From positions 64,805 through 128,804 of the forward strand of contig JANTHO010000001.1 of the NCBI GenBank assembly GCA_024762335.1: 64,000 nt of DNA, written 5' to 3'. Under the pieces are notes generated by a model. It did not search any database, was not told the DNA's origin, and saw nothing but the letters and a program-made list of their open reading frames with translations. A program made the position numbers and the translations under genes. Each line of letters opens with the position of its first letter. Position 1 is the first letter of the stretch. Origin of the DNA: Acidimicrobiia bacterium. Its GTDB lineage: Bacteria > Actinomycetota > Acidimicrobiia > Spongiisociales > UBA5794. Shown here one piece after another: positions 8,294 through 16,075 of the stretch.

Positions 8294-9256
8294 GTGAGGC
8301 TGTATCACACGGGAGATCGCGGGGAACCGGTCCGCGACATCCAGCAGCGCCTCAAGAATCTCGACTTCGCCATCACACCCGATGGGGTCTACGGGACGGC
8401 GACGCAAGCCGTCGTCCGGGAATTCCAGGAATCACGCGGACTGCCCGCCGACGGCATCGTCGGCCCCGAAACATGGAAGGCGCTCGTCGATGCCGGATTC
8501 TGTCTCGGTGATCGTCTGCTCTATCGGCGGTCGCCCATGATGCGCGGCGATGACGTCTCACGGCTTCAGCAGAGTCTCGGCGCGCTCGGTTTCGATGCCG
8601 GGAAGGTCGACGGCCTCTTCGGCCCGGACACGCTTCGTGCAGTGCTCGACTTCCAGCGCAACCGGAGCATGCCCGAGGACGGGATCGCCGGCCGCGAAGT
8701 CGTCGAGGAGCTCGCGCTCATGGCGAAGGCAACCGACAAGCCGGCGAGAACGATCGTGCGGGAGCACGAGTGGATCGATTCCCTTCCGCGACCCATCACC
8801 GGAGCCCGTATCTATGTGGATCCCGAAGGCACCGACCCTTCCACCGCAGGCATCACGTGGACGATCGGCACGGCCGTCGCCGGACATCTACGGGAGGCCG
8901 GGGCTCAGCCCCTGCTGTCGCGAAGCGTCGACACCGCCCCGAGCGAGCACCTCAGAGCGTCACGAGCGAACCGACTCGACGCCCAGATCGTCCTCTCGAT
9001 CGTTCTGCCAACCGATGGCGCCGAGGGCGTGTTCTTCTTCGGCACCACGCTCAGCACGAGCGCTGCCGGGCACGTCGTCGCCCGCCATCTCGCCCCACGG
9101 CTGGGTCTCTCAGCGCTTCCCCGGGCTGTTCCCATCCTCAAGGAGACGCGATCCCCTGCCATCGTCATCTCCATCGTCGATCCGCCCGCGAACTTCGGAG
9201 AAGAGATCGCACGGGCGTTGATCGACCTGTACGAATCGGGTCCCGACGACGCCTGA
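8294..9256 (+). CDS. cwlM: CwlM-like protein: two peptidoglycan-binding domains plus degenerate amidase_3 domain
   Basis: Residues 1-68 and 72-140 are two PG_binding_1 repeats (GEPVRDIQQRLKNLDF, PDGVYGTATQAVVREFQ and DDVSRLQQSLGALGF, VDGLFGPDTLRAVLDFQ). Residues 165-320 follow the N-acetylmuramoyl-L-alanine amidase_3 fold, but the zinc ligands are missing: the DPGHGG motif reads DPEGTD, the SIHAN motif reads SIVLP, and the catalytic Glu block reads VISIVDPPAN. There is no signal peptide. Mycobacterial CwlM, in the same genomic position, is a cytoplasmic regulator of MurA rather than a hydrolase. The same role is inferred here. The start is GTG after AAGGGAC. Confidence 0.82.
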   Translation: MRLYHTGDRGEPVRDIQQRLKNLDFAITPDGVYGTATQAVVREFQESRGLPADGIVGPETWKALVDAGFCLGDRLLYRRSPMMRGDDVSRLQQSLGALGFDAGKVDGLFGPDTLRAVLDFQRNRSMPEDGIAGREVVEELALMAKATDKPARTIVREHEWIDSLPRPITGARIYVDPEGTDPSTAGITWTIGTAVAGHLREAGAQPLLSRSVDTAPSEHLRASRANRLDAQIVLSIVLPTDGAEGVFFFGTTLSTSAAGHVVARHLAPRLGLSALPRAVPILKETRSPAIVISIVDPPANFGEEIARALIDLYESGPDDA

Positions 9257-9272
9257 CCTGTTCCTCGTCGGG

Positions 9273-10130
9273 CTACGATCCGAACAGCTGCCGGTAGATC
9301 CGCTCGAGATCCGCCAGCGAGCCGTACCGAATGGTGAGCCTTCCACCGTCACCGCTGGTCTTGATCTTCACGTCCGTCTCGAGTCGTTCGGCGAGACGCT
9401 CTTCCAGTTCGATGATGGCCGCGGGCCTCATCACCGGCATCGGCTTCGGTACAGGCTCCTTCCGGTGAGACCGTTCCCTCACCGCCTCTTCCGTCTGGCG
9501 AACCGACAACCCCTCGGAGACCACGCGTTCGGCGATGTGTACGGCGTAGGCCTCGTCGTCGAGCGCCAGCAACGCTCTCGCATGCCCAGCCGACAGCTCT
9601 TCGCGTTCGAGCATGCCCTGGATGTGTGGAGGAAGCTGGAGGAGCCTCAGCGTATTCGTCACGGCGCTGCGGCTCTTCCCTACCCGTGCCGCAACCCCTT
9701 CGTGCGTCATTCCAAAATCTTCCAGTAAGTTCCGGTAGGCTGCTGCTTCTTCCAGCGGGGAGAGGTCCTTGCGTTGGACGTTCTCGATCAACGCCTCCGT
9801 CAGGTCCCGTTCATCACTCTCCGACGCACGAATCACCGCGGGAATCACCGAAAGACCGGCGAGTTCGGCGGCACGGAGGCGCCGCTCCCCTGCCACGAGC
9901 ACGTACGCACCCTCACGATTACCAGGCCTCACCACGACGGGTTGCAGGACACCCACTTCGCGGATCGAGGCGGCCAACTCCGCGAGCAATTCCTCGTTGA
10001 ACCGGGACCGGGGTTGCTGGGGGTTCGGGACGACCTCCGAGATTTCGATCTCGGCGAATCCGACCGATGGGTGATCGACGGGGATCAGTGCATCGAGGCC
10101 CCGTCCCAGCCCTCCTTTACGTGCGGCCAT
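9273..10130 (-). CDS. parB: Chromosome partitioning protein ParB
   Basis: This CTP-dependent DNA clamp loads at parS sites and works with ParA and SMC in origin segregation. The 285-aa protein shows the nuclease-like domain (PQQPRSRFNEELLAELAASIREVGVLQPVVVRP), the CTP-binding motifs VAGERRLRAAELAGL and ENVQRKDLSPLEEA, the helix-turn-helix MTHEGVAARVGKSRSAVTNTLRLLQLP, and a C-terminal dimer region. The N-terminus GGLGRGLDALIP is the usual ParA-contact box. Its start overlaps parA by 14 nt, so the two are co-translated. Confidence 0.97.
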   Translation of the reverse strand: MAARKGGLGRGLDALIPVDHPSVGFAEIEISEVVPNPQQPRSRFNEELLAELAASIREVGVLQPVVVRPGNREGAYVLVAGERRLRAAELAGLSVIPAVIRASESDERDLTEALIENVQRKDLSPLEEAAAYRNLLEDFGMTHEGVAARVGKSRSAVTNTLRLLQLPPHIQGMLEREELSAGHARALLALDDEAYAVHIAERVVSEGLSVRQTEEAVRERSHRKEPVPKPMPVMRPAAIIELEERLAERLETDVKIKTSGDGGRLTIRYGSLADLERIYRQLFGS

Positions 10131-10890
10131 GTCTCCTCCGAAATTCTCGGGCCAGTTCCCGATACGCTATGGCTCCCCTTGACATCGGATCGTAGGCTTC
10201 GATCGGTTCGCCGTATGAAGGAGCCTCCGAAAGTCGTACCGTGCGCGGGATCACCGTCCGGTACGTTGTCTCGCCGAAATGCTCCCTGACTTGCGCCACC
10301 ACGTCCGAAGCCAGCGTGGTCCGTCCGTCGTACATCGTCAGCAACACACCTTCAATTTCGAGTTGAGGGTTGAGGTTCCGTTGAACGAGTTGGATGTTCT
10401 TCATCAACTGACTCACCCCTTCGAGGGCGTAGTACTCGCACTGGATCGGAATGAGCACTTCATTCGCAGCGGCCAGGCCGTTCACCGTCAGGAGGCCCAG
10501 CGAGGGAGGACAATCGACGAGGACGAAGTCATAGTCATCCGAAACCGGCTTGAGCGCGTTCCCCAAGCGCGCTTCCCGCGAGAACATCGAGACCAGTTCG
10601 ATCTCGGCACCTGCGAGTTCAATGGTTGCGGGCACAACGAAGAGATCCCTCACCGAGGAAGGTTCGATCACGTCCTCCGCATCCACGTCTTCGACGAGTA
10701 GGTCGTACGTCGAATACTCAATCGCCGAGCGATCGACGCCCAGACCACTGGTCGAGTTTCCCTGCGGGTCGAGATCGACCAGGAGAACGCGTTCTCCCTG
10801 GAAGGCAAGGCCTGCGCCAAGGTTGATGGCGGTCGTGGACTTGCCGACCCCGCCCTTCTGGTTGGCGATGGCGACGATGGTGGAAGGCAT
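10117..10890 (-). CDS. parA: Chromosome partitioning ATPase ParA (Soj)
   Basis: The 257-aa protein is a deviant Walker A ATPase: IVAIANQKGGVGKSTTAINLGA holds the signature lysine near the N-terminus, VLLVDLDPQGNSTSGLG is A', and VLVDCPPSLGLLTVNGL is Walker B. It drives segregation of ParB-bound origins over the nucleoid. The ATG overlaps the rsmG stop by one base and the 3' end overlaps parB, giving an rsmG-parA-parB operon. It is the chromosomal short form without an N-terminal DNA-binding domain. Confidence 0.97.
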   Translation of the reverse strand: MPSTIVAIANQKGGVGKSTTAINLGAGLAFQGERVLLVDLDPQGNSTSGLGVDRSAIEYSTYDLLVEDVDAEDVIEPSSVRDLFVVPATIELAGAEIELVSMFSREARLGNALKPVSDDYDFVLVDCPPSLGLLTVNGLAAANEVLIPIQCEYYALEGVSQLMKNIQLVQRNLNPQLEIEGVLLTMYDGRTTLASDVVAQVREHFGETTYRTVIPRTVRLSEAPSYGEPIEAYDPMSRGAIAYRELAREFRRRHGRT

Positions 10891-11555
10891 CAGATGGAAG
10901 AGCCGTTCGTTGGCGGTGTGTTCATCAGCGTCATCCTAAGAAGCCATGCGGGGGAGTCAAGGACCCCGTCTCCGATCTTCATGACGTCGACCGATGTTCC
11001 CGGCGGTGCGGTCGGCACGAACTCCGGCGCAGCCTTCCTGCTCAATCCGACGACCGCACGTCCGTCTGCCGCGAGGAGTGAAGGAGCAACCTTGAGCGCC
11101 TCGGCCGGCGGAAGAGACGCTCGAAAGACGACGACGTCCCACGATCCGGTGAGCTTTTCCACGTCTTCCTGCCGGACTTCGACGTTCTCGATACCCAGAA
11201 CCCTGACCGCCCGCCGGGCAAGTGCACAACGCCTCCCGGAGCGATCGACCAGCGTGACACCCATCTGCGGGTAGGCGATCGCCAGCGGGATACCGGGAAG
11301 ACCTGCTCCGGAACCGACATCGAGCAGCGTCGAGGGGTTCTTCTCCCACGCCGCCGCGTAGATCAGCGAATCGGCGATGTGGCGATCCTCGAGACGCCCA
11401 GCCTCAACCGGTCCGATCCCGCCGGCTTCGGCCCCCTCCGAGGCGAGCCAGTCGCCGAAAGTGCCCAACAACGACACCTGGTCTGTCGTCAAATCGACTC
11501 CGACCAGCCCCGATACCGCGTTGAGACGGCTTTCGGGATGTTTCCCGTGAAACAT
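10890..11555 (-). CDS. rsmG: 16S rRNA (guanine-527-N7) methyltransferase
   Basis: RsmG (GidB) methylates G527 of 16S rRNA. The 221-aa protein contains the SAM-binding stretch LLDVGSGAGLPGIPLAIAYPQMGVTLVDRSGRRCALARRA and a preceding ERHIADS-like motif (EDRHIADSLIYA). The first codons (ATG TTT CAC GGG AAA CAT) fall inside a parS-like palindrome. It lies 6 nt after the jag stop. Confidence 0.95.
   Translation of the reverse strand: MFHGKHPESRLNAVSGLVGVDLTTDQVSLLGTFGDWLASEGAEAGGIGPVEAGRLEDRHIADSLIYAAAWEKNPSTLLDVGSGAGLPGIPLAIAYPQMGVTLVDRSGRRCALARRAVRVLGIENVEVRQEDVEKLTGSWDVVVFRASLPPAEALKVAPSLLAADGRAVVGLSRKAAPEFVPTAPPGTSVDVMKIGDGVLDSPAWLLRMTLMNTPPTNGSSI
11539..11554. promoter_or_regulatory. parS: parS-like ParB-binding site
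   Basis: TGTTTCCCGTGAAACA differs by one base from the universal parS palindrome TGTTTCACGTGAAACA. It overlaps the rsmG start codon, within 1 kb of parA and parB and about 4 kb from dnaA. Origin-proximal parS sites inside rsmG/gid are known in other bacteria. ParB binding is inferred. Confidence 0.8.
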
Positions 11556-11561
11556 CCGGGG

Positions 11562-12458
11562 TCAGTCGGAAGCGTCTCCCGTCGCAGCGATGATGACGGC
11601 GCGATGGGGATCTTCACCCTCGGAGTATGTTCGGACGCCCTCGAAGGCGGCTGCTGCGTCGTGAACGACCTTGCGGTCGGCGGCGTTCATCGGTTCGAGC
11701 ATGATCTCGCCGCCATTCTCCTTCAGCTGTTCAACGAGCTTCCCGGTGTAGATGGTCAACGCTTCTCGCCGTCGCGCACCGTAGCCGGCGATGTCGATCC
11801 TCATCCGCGGGGCGCCAAATGTACGCCGCTGCACCGTCGTGCGAGTCAACTCGAGCACCGCGTGCATCGTTGAGCCCTTCGGGCCGACGAGCGCCTCGGT
11901 CTGATCCCCAGCCACGTCGAGGTAGAGGACCTCGTCTTCGATCCGTGAGGAGATCTCCCCTTCGAGACCGAACGATGCGAGCAGGCCCGACAGGAACTCC
12001 TCGGCTACCTTGGCCTGGTCTTCGATCGAGTGCTCCGGCTTGTCCTGCTTCGCTTCTTTCGGCGTGTTGGTATCCATCGGTGGGCGCTCCTTCGGGGATC
12101 CGTTCTTCTTGCTCTCACCGGTCTGCTGACCATTCTTCGGACGAGAACCCTTGTTATTCCTGGGTTTCCGGTCACCCGACTTTTTCGACTGGTTCTTCGG
12201 TTGGGTCTTCTTCTGCGTCTTCTTCTGATTGGACCCCGTGTCGTTCTTCGCCCCGCGCCGCCCCCTGCGATTCCGTTGACGCGGCTTACGCGACACCTTC
12301 ACGATGGCCGGACGCGATCCCACACCGAGAAATCCGCTCTTCGGTTCCTGGATGATCTCAACCTGTGCTTGATCCTTCGATTCGAGACCAAGTTCGGCAA
12401 CGGCCGCTTCCACGGCTACATCGACCGTCGTTCCGCTGACTTCAACCCACTCCGACAT
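11562..12458 (-). CDS. jag: Jag/KhpB-type RNA-binding protein (KH + R3H)
   Basis: The 298-aa protein has the Jag_N domain (EVSGTTVDVAVEAAVAELGL, KSGFLGVGSRPAIVKV, residues 1-55), then a long basic low-complexity linker (QKKTQKKTQPKNQSKK), then a KH domain (LYLDVAGDQTEALVGPKGSTMHAVLELTRTTV) and a C-terminal R3H domain (ADRKVVHDAAAAFEGVRTYSEGEDPHRAVII). This family binds RNA and affects cell division and elongation. The linker is longer than in Firmicutes Jag, as is common in actinobacteria. Its start directly abuts the yidC stop. Confidence 0.93.
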   Translation of the reverse strand: MSEWVEVSGTTVDVAVEAAVAELGLESKDQAQVEIIQEPKSGFLGVGSRPAIVKVSRKPRQRNRRGRRGAKNDTGSNQKKTQKKTQPKNQSKKSGDRKPRNNKGSRPKNGQQTGESKKNGSPKERPPMDTNTPKEAKQDKPEHSIEDQAKVAEEFLSGLLASFGLEGEISSRIEDEVLYLDVAGDQTEALVGPKGSTMHAVLELTRTTVQRRTFGAPRMRIDIAGYGARRREALTIYTGKLVEQLKENGGEIMLEPMNAADRKVVHDAAAAFEGVRTYSEGEDPHRAVIIAATGDASD

Positions 12459-13298
12459 CTACTTCCTCCTGCGGCGATTCTTCTTCTTGCTGGCATTCTG
12501 GGATGGGCCCTTGCTCCCGGGTTCGCCATCCTCCGGCGTATCGGCCGGTAGTGCCGGCTTCTGCTCGTCATCGTCATCGTCATCGTCCATCCGGATGATC
12601 AAGGCCTGCTGGCCGACCCGGAAAAGGTTGGAGGTTGCGAAGTAGATACCGAGCCCTGCCGTGAGAGTCCAGGAAATGAATCCGAAGAAGAGCGGCATGA
12701 TCTTCATCGCCGTCTGCATCGATTGTGCGGTCTGGGACTGCTCTTTCCCGTCGTCCTTCTTCGTCTTCGTGGTCTGAAGCTGCTGGTAGAAACCGGCGAC
12801 GACGATCAGGACGATCAACAGAATGTACGGAACGGTTCCGAGATAGTTTCCACTCTTGATCGCTTCGGGCACGACCTGACTCGGGGCCTGGGTGAGATCC
12901 ATTCCCAGAAACGTCGAGTTCACGGTTCCCTCGATGTACTTCTCGACGTTGCGGAGTACGCTGAACAGAGCGAACCAGATCGGCATCTGGACGATCATCG
13001 GCAAGCACCCGGCGGCCGGATTCACACCACGCTCCGAGTAGAGCGCCATCAGTTGCTTGTTGAGTTCTTCCTTGTCTCCCTTGAGTTCCTTCTGGAGACG
13101 TTTGACCTCGGGTTGGATGAGTTGCATCGCCCTCATCGAGCGGGTCTGCTTCAGCGTCAGGGGAAACATCACCAGGGAGATGGCAAGCGTCAGAAGGATG
13201 ATGGCTATCCCGAGGTTCTGCAACGAGCCTGGCAATATTTGGTAGAAGAAGTTCAGGACCCCACCGATGAGGTCGAGCAACAAGTTCCAGGGGTTCAC
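12459..13298 (-). CDS. yidC: Membrane protein insertase YidC (Oxa1 family)
   Basis: The 279-aa protein has about five membrane helices and the conserved core KQTRSMRAMQLIQPEVKRLQKELKGDKEELNKQLMALYSERGVNPAAGCLPMIVQMPIWFALFSVLRNV. The LTLKQTRSMRAM region carries the hydrophilic-groove arginine. The tail is very acidic then basic (DDDDDDDEQKP, then KKKNRRRRK), fitting ribosome contact. It lacks the large periplasmic domain of E. coli YidC, as expected for Gram-positives. It overlaps yidD by 4 nt. Confidence 0.96.
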   Translation of the reverse strand: MNPWNLLLDLIGGVLNFFYQILPGSLQNLGIAIILLTLAISLVMFPLTLKQTRSMRAMQLIQPEVKRLQKELKGDKEELNKQLMALYSERGVNPAAGCLPMIVQMPIWFALFSVLRNVEKYIEGTVNSTFLGMDLTQAPSQVVPEAIKSGNYLGTVPYILLIVLIVVAGFYQQLQTTKTKKDDGKEQSQTAQSMQTAMKIMPLFFGFISWTLTAGLGIYFATSNLFRVGQQALIIRMDDDDDDDEQKPALPADTPEDGEPGSKGPSQNASKKKNRRRRK

Positions 13299-13582
13299 GC
13301 GTCGCTCCCTGCGTTCGTAGTGTGATTGTGTTCGGACGGCTCGGGCACGGGATCGTATCCACCTTCATGGAACGGCTGGCAGCGTCCGATGCGTTTGACG
13401 GCCATCCACGAACCGCGACCTGCACCATGAAGGCGGATCGCGTCGTATCCGTATTCAGAGCAGGAGGGATAGTACCGGCAATTTCCCCCCATGACGGGCG
13501 AAAGAACCTTCTGATAGGCCCTGACCGATCCCATCAGGAGACGTGCGGCCACCGACGGCTCCCCGTCGTGGTTGCTACTCAT
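13295..13582 (-). CDS. yidD: Membrane protein insertion efficiency factor YidD
   Basis: The 95-aa product carries the family signature RAYQKVLSPVMGGNCRYYPSCSEYGYDAIRLHGAGRGSWMAVKRIGRCQPFHEGGYDPVP, including the conserved cysteines. It is thought to help YidC-dependent insertion at the inner face of the membrane. The start overlaps the rnpA end by 8 nt and its end overlaps yidC by 4 nt. Confidence 0.96.
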   Translation of the reverse strand: MSSNHDGEPSVAARLLMGSVRAYQKVLSPVMGGNCRYYPSCSEYGYDAIRLHGAGRGSWMAVKRIGRCQPFHEGGYDPVPEPSEHNHTTNAGSDA

Positions 13583-13895
13583 CGGTCGTCCTCCTCTTCG
13601 ATTCGGCGATCGCTTCGCCGAGCCACCGCGTCAACCGGTCGAAGTCGGCCTCGACGACCGCCGTAGAGGCGATCACCACGTACGCCATATTCGACTCGAG
13701 TTCAACATGTCGCAATGCCTCCCGGATGCGTCGCTTCGCCCGGTTCCGGGACACCGCGTTCCCCACGCGTCGGCCGGCTACAACACCGACCTGGGGAAGT
13801 CCCGGTTCGCCCGGTGCCCCAATCACCTTGATCCCTCCACTTCGCCCGGCTGTTCCGGTGCGATAGACGGTGGAGAATCGCGCGGAGGACCGCAA
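13575..13895 (-). CDS. rnpA: Ribonuclease P protein component
   Basis: RnpA binds the catalytic RNA subunit of RNase P in 5' tRNA processing. The signature RVGNAVSRNRAKRRIREALRH is clear. The ORF track starts at 13970, which would overlap rpmH by 53 nt and add a tail unlike the family. The family N-terminus (L-R-x-S-x-x-F) aligns with LRSSARFSTVYRTG, so TTG at 13895 is the best start (106 aa), with GGGACGG shortly after the rpmH stop as a possible Shine-Dalgarno. No ATG or GTG is available nearby in frame. Confidence 0.9.
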   Translation of the reverse strand: MRSSARFSTVYRTGTAGRSGGIKVIGAPGEPGLPQVGVVAGRRVGNAVSRNRAKRRIREALRHVELESNMAYVVIASTAVVEADFDRLTRWLGEAIAESKRRTTDE

Positions 13896-13917
13896 CGAAA
13901 CGAACGGGCGTCCGTCC

Positions 13918-14052
13918 CTAGGCAGTGAGCTGCCGGCGTCCCTTGAGACGACGCCGCTTGATGACGGCACGCCCCGAGCGGGTTCGCATGCGGGAGCGGA
14001 AACCGTGCTTGCGCTTGCGGCGCCGCACGTTGGGTTGATAGGTGCGCTTCAT
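13918..14052 (-). CDS. rpmH: 50S ribosomal protein L34
   Basis: The 44-aa protein [44 protein letters not shown] is a full-length L34. The ORF track begins upstream at 14139, but ATG 14052 gives the invariant MKRTYQP start. It heads the rpmH-rnpA-yidD-yidC-jag-rsmG-parAB run on the minus strand. A TAGAAT hexamer on the minus strand at 14112-14117 is a plausible -10 for it. Confidence 0.97.
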   Translation of the reverse strand: MKRTYQPNVRRRKRKHGFRSRMRTRSGRAVIKRRRLKGRRQLTA

Positions 14053-14532
14053 AGTGAGGTGTCCCCCGGTTGGGAGGTCGCGGTGCGACCGGGAAGATAA
14101 CGAACGGTGCGATTCTAGGTCACTCGGGTGCGTAGTCACGTGAGTCGGACGAGAGCGCGAAGTTGTACACAGGAACGCGAAAACTCGTCACCGATCGCGA
14201 AAGATCGTTCGCGGCCAAAAGTGGCGATTCCTTGCGAAGAAACCGTCATCGCCAAATATTGCCAGGGGCCGAATCCCTTGTCTGCCAAGAGATTCTCTCG
14301 ATCAATGCACGTGGCGAACCCGTAATAGTGTCTTGTTTCCCCGTCTTGCCGCCCATCGTGAGCGAGCCATATACTCGCCGCCGTCCTCGTGCCCATCGTC
14401 TCCCTTCTGCTGGAAGAGGGACTCGATCCACCGGGACACGGTTCGGGTGGCCGGGCCCATGCAACAGAATTCTCCACACCCTGTGGACAGGTATGTGGAC
14501 AGGGCTTCGTAGGGCGAGAGGAGCGGACAGAG
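14053..14532. promoter_or_regulatory. rpmH-dnaA intergenic control region with DnaA boxes and promoters
   Basis: This 480-bp gene-free stretch lies between divergent rpmH and dnaA. A likely dnaA promoter is TTGCCG-N18-TATACT (14346-14375). DnaA-box-like 9-mers are TTGTACACA (14163-14171), TTCTCCACA (14470-14478) and two copies of tgtggacag (14482-14490 and 14494-14502, reading CTGTCCACA on the minus strand) spaced by 12 bp. The cluster of three just before dnaA suggests autoregulation. The region from 14170 to 14330 is AT-richer than its surroundings but shows no other clear signal. It could also contribute to origin function. Confidence 0.6.
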
Positions 14533-15888
14533 GTGGCCGAGACAGCTTCAAGCACCGTGGAATGGGAGACCTTCCATCAGCAAGTTCGGCGACGTGTAAC
14601 TCCCGCCGCGTGGCAGACATGGATCGAACCGCTGGATTCGAGCATCGAGTCTGGAGTTCTCCTCCTCGTAGCCCCGACCGATTTTCACTTCCGCTGGGTC
14701 GGGGATCGCTACCTCCCGGCACTGCGTGAAGCGGCAATGCAGACACTCGGCCTCGAGATCGAGTTGACCGTCCTGCCTCCTACCGATACTCCGTTCTCTC
14801 CGCGCCAAGAGCAAGAAACCCTGCCCATCGACACCATCGACCCCGCACGCTCTCGTGCCAACGATCCCCGACTCGTGCCGAAGTACACCTTCGACAATTT
14901 CGTCGTCGGTCAGTCGAATCGCTTTGCTCACGCCGCCGCCCTCGCCGTCGCCGAGCAGCCGGGAAGTCACTACAACCCATTGTTCATCTACGCGAACGCC
15001 GGTCTGGGGAAAACGCATCTCCTCCACGCCGTGGGTCATCACCGCATCGAGTTGGATCCCACGGCCGTCGTCCGCTACGTCTCCTCGGAACAGTTCTTCA
15101 ACGAATTCATCAACGGCATCCGCCGGAAACGCATGAACGAGTTCAAGGATCGCTACCGCACCATCGACGTGCTCCTCCTCGACGACGTCCAGTTCTTCGA
15201 GGGCAAGGAACAGATCCTTGAAGAGTTCTTCCACACGTTCAACAGTCTCTACGAAGCGGGCAAACAGGTCGTGATTAGTTCCGATCGCCATCCAAAGCAT
15301 CTCTCAACTCTCGAGGATCGGTTGCGGAGCCGCTTCGAATGGGGTCTGCTCACCGACATCCAGAGTCCGGACATCGAGACGCGCCTCGCCATTCTGCGCA
15401 AGAATGCCGAGTTCGCCCCATCCCCCGTTCCGCCGGAGGTGATGACGTTCATCGCAGAGAACGTCAACCAGAACATTCGAGAACTCGAGGGGGCACTCAC
15501 GCGGGTAACGGCCTTCGCTTCTCTCACCGATGAAACCATCTCCCTCACGATGGCGAAAGAGGTCCTCTCCGACATCGTCGACACCGTGCGTTCGACCCCG
15601 ATCACCGTCGACCGCATCATCGAAGTCACCTGCGACTACTGCTCGACGACCCCGGAGGAACTGGTCGGACCCAGCAGGAAACAACCGCTCGCCCGTTCCC
15701 GACAGATCGCCATGTATCTGTGCAGGGAGCACACGGATCTCTCCTTACCGAAGATCGGCAAGCGTTTCGGCGGCCGGGATCACACCACCGTCATCCACGC
15801 CGTCGACAAGGTCAAGACGCTGATGCGCACAGATATGGACGTCTTCGACCAGGTCACCGCCCTCGGTCAACTCCTGAGGACAACGTGA
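14533..15888 (+). CDS. dnaA: Chromosomal replication initiator DnaA
   Basis: DnaA binds DnaA boxes and melts the origin. From GTG 14533 the protein is 451 aa: domain I (TVEWETFHQQVRRRVTPAAWQTWIEPL), linker, AAA+ core with Walker A ANAGLGKTH (about 154-162) and Walker B LLLDDVQFF (about 214-222), and the C-terminal DNA-binding domain with the DnaA signature GGRDHTTVIHAVDKV (about 412-426). The ORF track starts at 14389, but AGAGGAG at 14517-14523 lies 9 nt before GTG 14533 and domain I begins right after it. The preceding codons include DnaA-box DNA and are probably not translated. Confidence 0.97.
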   Translation: MAETASSTVEWETFHQQVRRRVTPAAWQTWIEPLDSSIESGVLLLVAPTDFHFRWVGDRYLPALREAAMQTLGLEIELTVLPPTDTPFSPRQEQETLPIDTIDPARSRANDPRLVPKYTFDNFVVGQSNRFAHAAALAVAEQPGSHYNPLFIYANAGLGKTHLLHAVGHHRIELDPTAVVRYVSSEQFFNEFINGIRRKRMNEFKDRYRTIDVLLLDDVQFFEGKEQILEEFFHTFNSLYEAGKQVVISSDRHPKHLSTLEDRLRSRFEWGLLTDIQSPDIETRLAILRKNAEFAPSPVPPEVMTFIAENVNQNIRELEGALTRVTAFASLTDETISLTMAKEVLSDIVDTVRSTPITVDRIIEVTCDYCSTTPEELVGPSRKQPLARSRQIAMYLCREHTDLSLPKIGKRFGGRDHTTVIHAVDKVKTLMRTDMDVFDQVTALGQLLRTT

Positions 15889-16075
15889 CGGTTCTCCACA
15901 CCCTCCCATCAACGAACCGTTCCCATGTTGATTACTCTGGTGTTAGCCACAGGTCGTGTGGAGCGGCGAACCCATTCGCAGCAACGAATTTGCTGTGTTC
16001 TCCACAATCCACACCCCCTACTACTACCACTATCTTTTGAACTGAAACAAGACAAGAAGCAGAGGAAGAACAACT
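15889..16075. other. oriC: Candidate replication origin (dnaA-dnaN intergenic region)
   Basis: In most actinobacteria oriC lies between dnaA and dnaN. This 187-bp gap holds DnaA-box-like sites TTCTCCACA (15892-15900), TTAGCCACA (15943-15951) and TTCTCCACA (15998-16006), plus a weaker CAATCCACA (16005-16013). It also has a locally AT-rich stretch (CTACTACCACTATCTTTTGAACTGAAA) before dnaN. It is short compared with the roughly 500-bp origins of mycobacteria, so the box cluster upstream of dnaA may also take part. Confidence 0.65.
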
